DNA of 6,125 bases from Candidatus Sabulitectum sp. (GTDB lineage Bacteria; Fermentibacterota; Fermentibacteria; Fermentibacterales; Fermentibacteraceae), in contig JAGLDB010000114.1 of assembly GCA_023145935.1 (NCBI GenBank), positions 1 to 6,125 of the forward strand. Direction: 5' to 3'. The translations under genes were made by a program, and so were the position numbers. How positions within the stretch are numbered: the first letter of the stretch is position 1; each line of letters opens with the position of its first letter. Positions 5,160 through 6,125 of the stretch are shown piece by piece. The notes beneath the pieces were generated by a model, which saw only the letters and a program-made list of their open reading frames with translations, made no database searches and had not been told where the DNA came from.

Positions 5160-6125
5160 TCAGCTTATTATTCCGTTCTCCCGCCCAACTGCGATAAAAG
5201 CCGCTATTGCCCTGTCAAGCTGATCCCTGGTGTGCGCTGCACTTAGCTGTACCCTTATTCTCGACTGCCCCAGTGCCACCACAGGGAAAAAGAAACCAAT
5301 CGCATAAACTCCATGCTCCAAAAGATCATTGGCGAATTTCTGTGCAAGAACCGCATCGTTGTCATAACCGCCAAACATAATTGCCACTATTGCAGTGTTG
5401 CCGTCAAGAGTGGTAAAACCTGCTTCCTTAATTCTGCTTCTGAAATACTTTGCATTCTCATGCACCCTGTCTCTAAGGGAAGTACTCTCTGTAAGCATAT
5501 CTATTACCTTGAGAGTAGCTCCCACCACAACAGGCGCCACAGTGTTGGAGAAAAGGTATGGTCTGGACATCTGACGGAGCCAGTCAATCAATTCCTGGCG
5601 ACCGGATGTACATCCGCCACTGGCGCCACCAAGTGCTTTTCCGAAGGTAGTGGTTATAAGATCAACCCTGCCCATCACCTCGAAATGCTCATGGGTACCT
5701 CTTCCAGTAGAACCGATGTACCCGGTTGCATGGCTGTCATCAACCATAAGAATAGCATCGTACTTCTCACAAAGCTCAACAATTCTGTCAAGAGGAGCAA
5801 TGTCACCATTCATGCTGAATACACCGTCAGTTGTAACCATGCGATACTTGCAATTCTGTACATCATCGCTGGCCAGGACAGCCTCCAGGCCTGGAAGATC
5901 TTTGCCATCGAAGTTATAGGTACCGGTACCAACCTGATTGTGGCTGTAGATGTACCTTCCGGCTTTACAGAGCCTTACTCCGGAGATGATTGATGCATGA
6001 TTCAACTGATCAGCAATAATGGCGCTGTCTGAATCCAGAAAAGGTTCAAATATTCCTGCATTCGCATCATAGCATGCCGCGTAGAGAATGGTATCATCTG
6101 TACCAAGGAATTCAGATACTTTCGT
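5160..6125 (-). CDS. kbl: Glycine C-acetyltransferase (2-amino-3-ketobutyrate CoA ligase), 5' end outside window
   Basis: The last 321 residues of a PLP-dependent alpha-oxoamine synthase. The enzyme converts 2-amino-3-oxobutanoate plus CoA to glycine and acetyl-CoA, normally after threonine dehydrogenase, in the cytoplasm. The frame is open to the right edge; an apparent TTG start at 6005 is internal, because the residues before it (SEFLGTDDTILYAACYDANAG) are conserved family sequence. Counting from the first visible residue: LNHASIISGVRLCKA (41-55), TDGVFSMNGDIAPLD (99-113), MVDDSHATG (127-135), the PLP-lysine motif TFGKALGGASGG with K163, SRPYLFSN (187-194) and the C-terminal GFFFPVV...GQSRIRVQLSAAHT. 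Together these point to Kbl rather than BioF or HemA. The family is about 395-400 residues, so roughly 75-80 are missing. Compared with E. coli Kbl as I recall it, there are about 12 extra residues (QVGTGTYNFDGK, 64-75). No tdh gene is visible. Confidence 0.93.
   Translation of the reverse strand, partial: TKVSEFLGTDDTILYAACYDANAGIFEPFLDSDSAIIADQLNHASIISGVRLCKAGRYIYSHNQVGTGTYNFDGKDLPGLEAVLASDDVQNCKYRMVTTDGVFSMNGDIAPLDRIVELCEKYDAILMVDDSHATGYIGSTGRGTHEHFEVMGRVDLITTTFGKALGGASGGCTSGRQELIDWLRQMSRPYLFSNTVAPVVVGATLKVIDMLTESTSLRDRVHENAKYFRSRIKEAGFTTLDGNTAIVAIMFGGYDNDAVLAQKFANDLLEHGVYAIGFFFPVVALGQSRIRVQLSAAHTRDQLDRAIAAFIAVGRENGIIS

Noticed and set aside
5313..5993. Plus-strand open frame of 226 residues
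   Set aside because: It is antisense to kbl, whose identity is certain; the length is a by-product of codon use.
5160..6005. Kbl start at TTG 6005
   Set aside because: The same frame continues to the window edge with conserved Kbl sequence, so this TTG is an internal leucine codon.

Overview
The window looks like a chromosomal segment from a Gram-negative bacterium of moderate GC content. It carries a TonB-dependent outer-membrane receptor with an N-terminal carboxypeptidase-regulatory-like domain, and a secreted lipoprotein with a clear lipobox. The receptor architecture (regulatory-like domain, plug, barrel) is typical of the FCB group and related candidate phyla. No gene here fixes the species. 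I see no phage, transposon, CRISPR, tRNA or rRNA.

Layout. Positions 1-380 (minus) hold the 5' part of an unrecognised gene with a good start and ribosome binding site; it runs off the left edge. Positions 381-604 are non-coding and contain a 41-nt imperfect inverted repeat. Positions 605-1243 (minus) encode a winged-helix protein fused to a degenerate minimal-nucleotidyltransferase domain. Positions 1299-3830 (minus) encode the 843-residue TonB-dependent receptor, which starts with TTG. Positions 3831-4083 are a divergent intergenic region with a perfect 8-bp inverted repeat just upstream of the receptor's Shine-Dalgarno sequence. Positions 4084-5106 (plus) encode a beta-propeller-like lipoprotein, probably also TTG-initiated. 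Positions 5160-6125 (minus) encode most of glycine C-acetyltransferase (Kbl), whose N-terminus lies beyond the right edge.

How the genes may work together. The receptor and the winged-helix protein are on the same strand, 55 bp apart, so the receptor promoter can probably read through into the regulator. The regulator also has its own candidate control site: two 12-bp direct repeats (11/12 identical) exactly 21 bp apart directly in front of its start codon. One repeat contains a perfect TTGACA. Together with the lack of a Shine-Dalgarno sequence and the loss of the nucleotidyltransferase catalytic signature, this suggests a DNA-binding sensor that may autoregulate and could control the receptor. 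That link is inference. The lipoprotein is divergent from the receptor and could share its control region. Kbl is convergent with the lipoprotein and probably belongs to a separate threonine/glycine metabolic unit.

The most interesting points are the repeat pair before the regulator, the degenerate nucleotidyltransferase, the hairpin at the receptor leader, the inverted repeat at 507-547, and a short in-frame insertion in Kbl that carries a perfect 12-bp palindrome.
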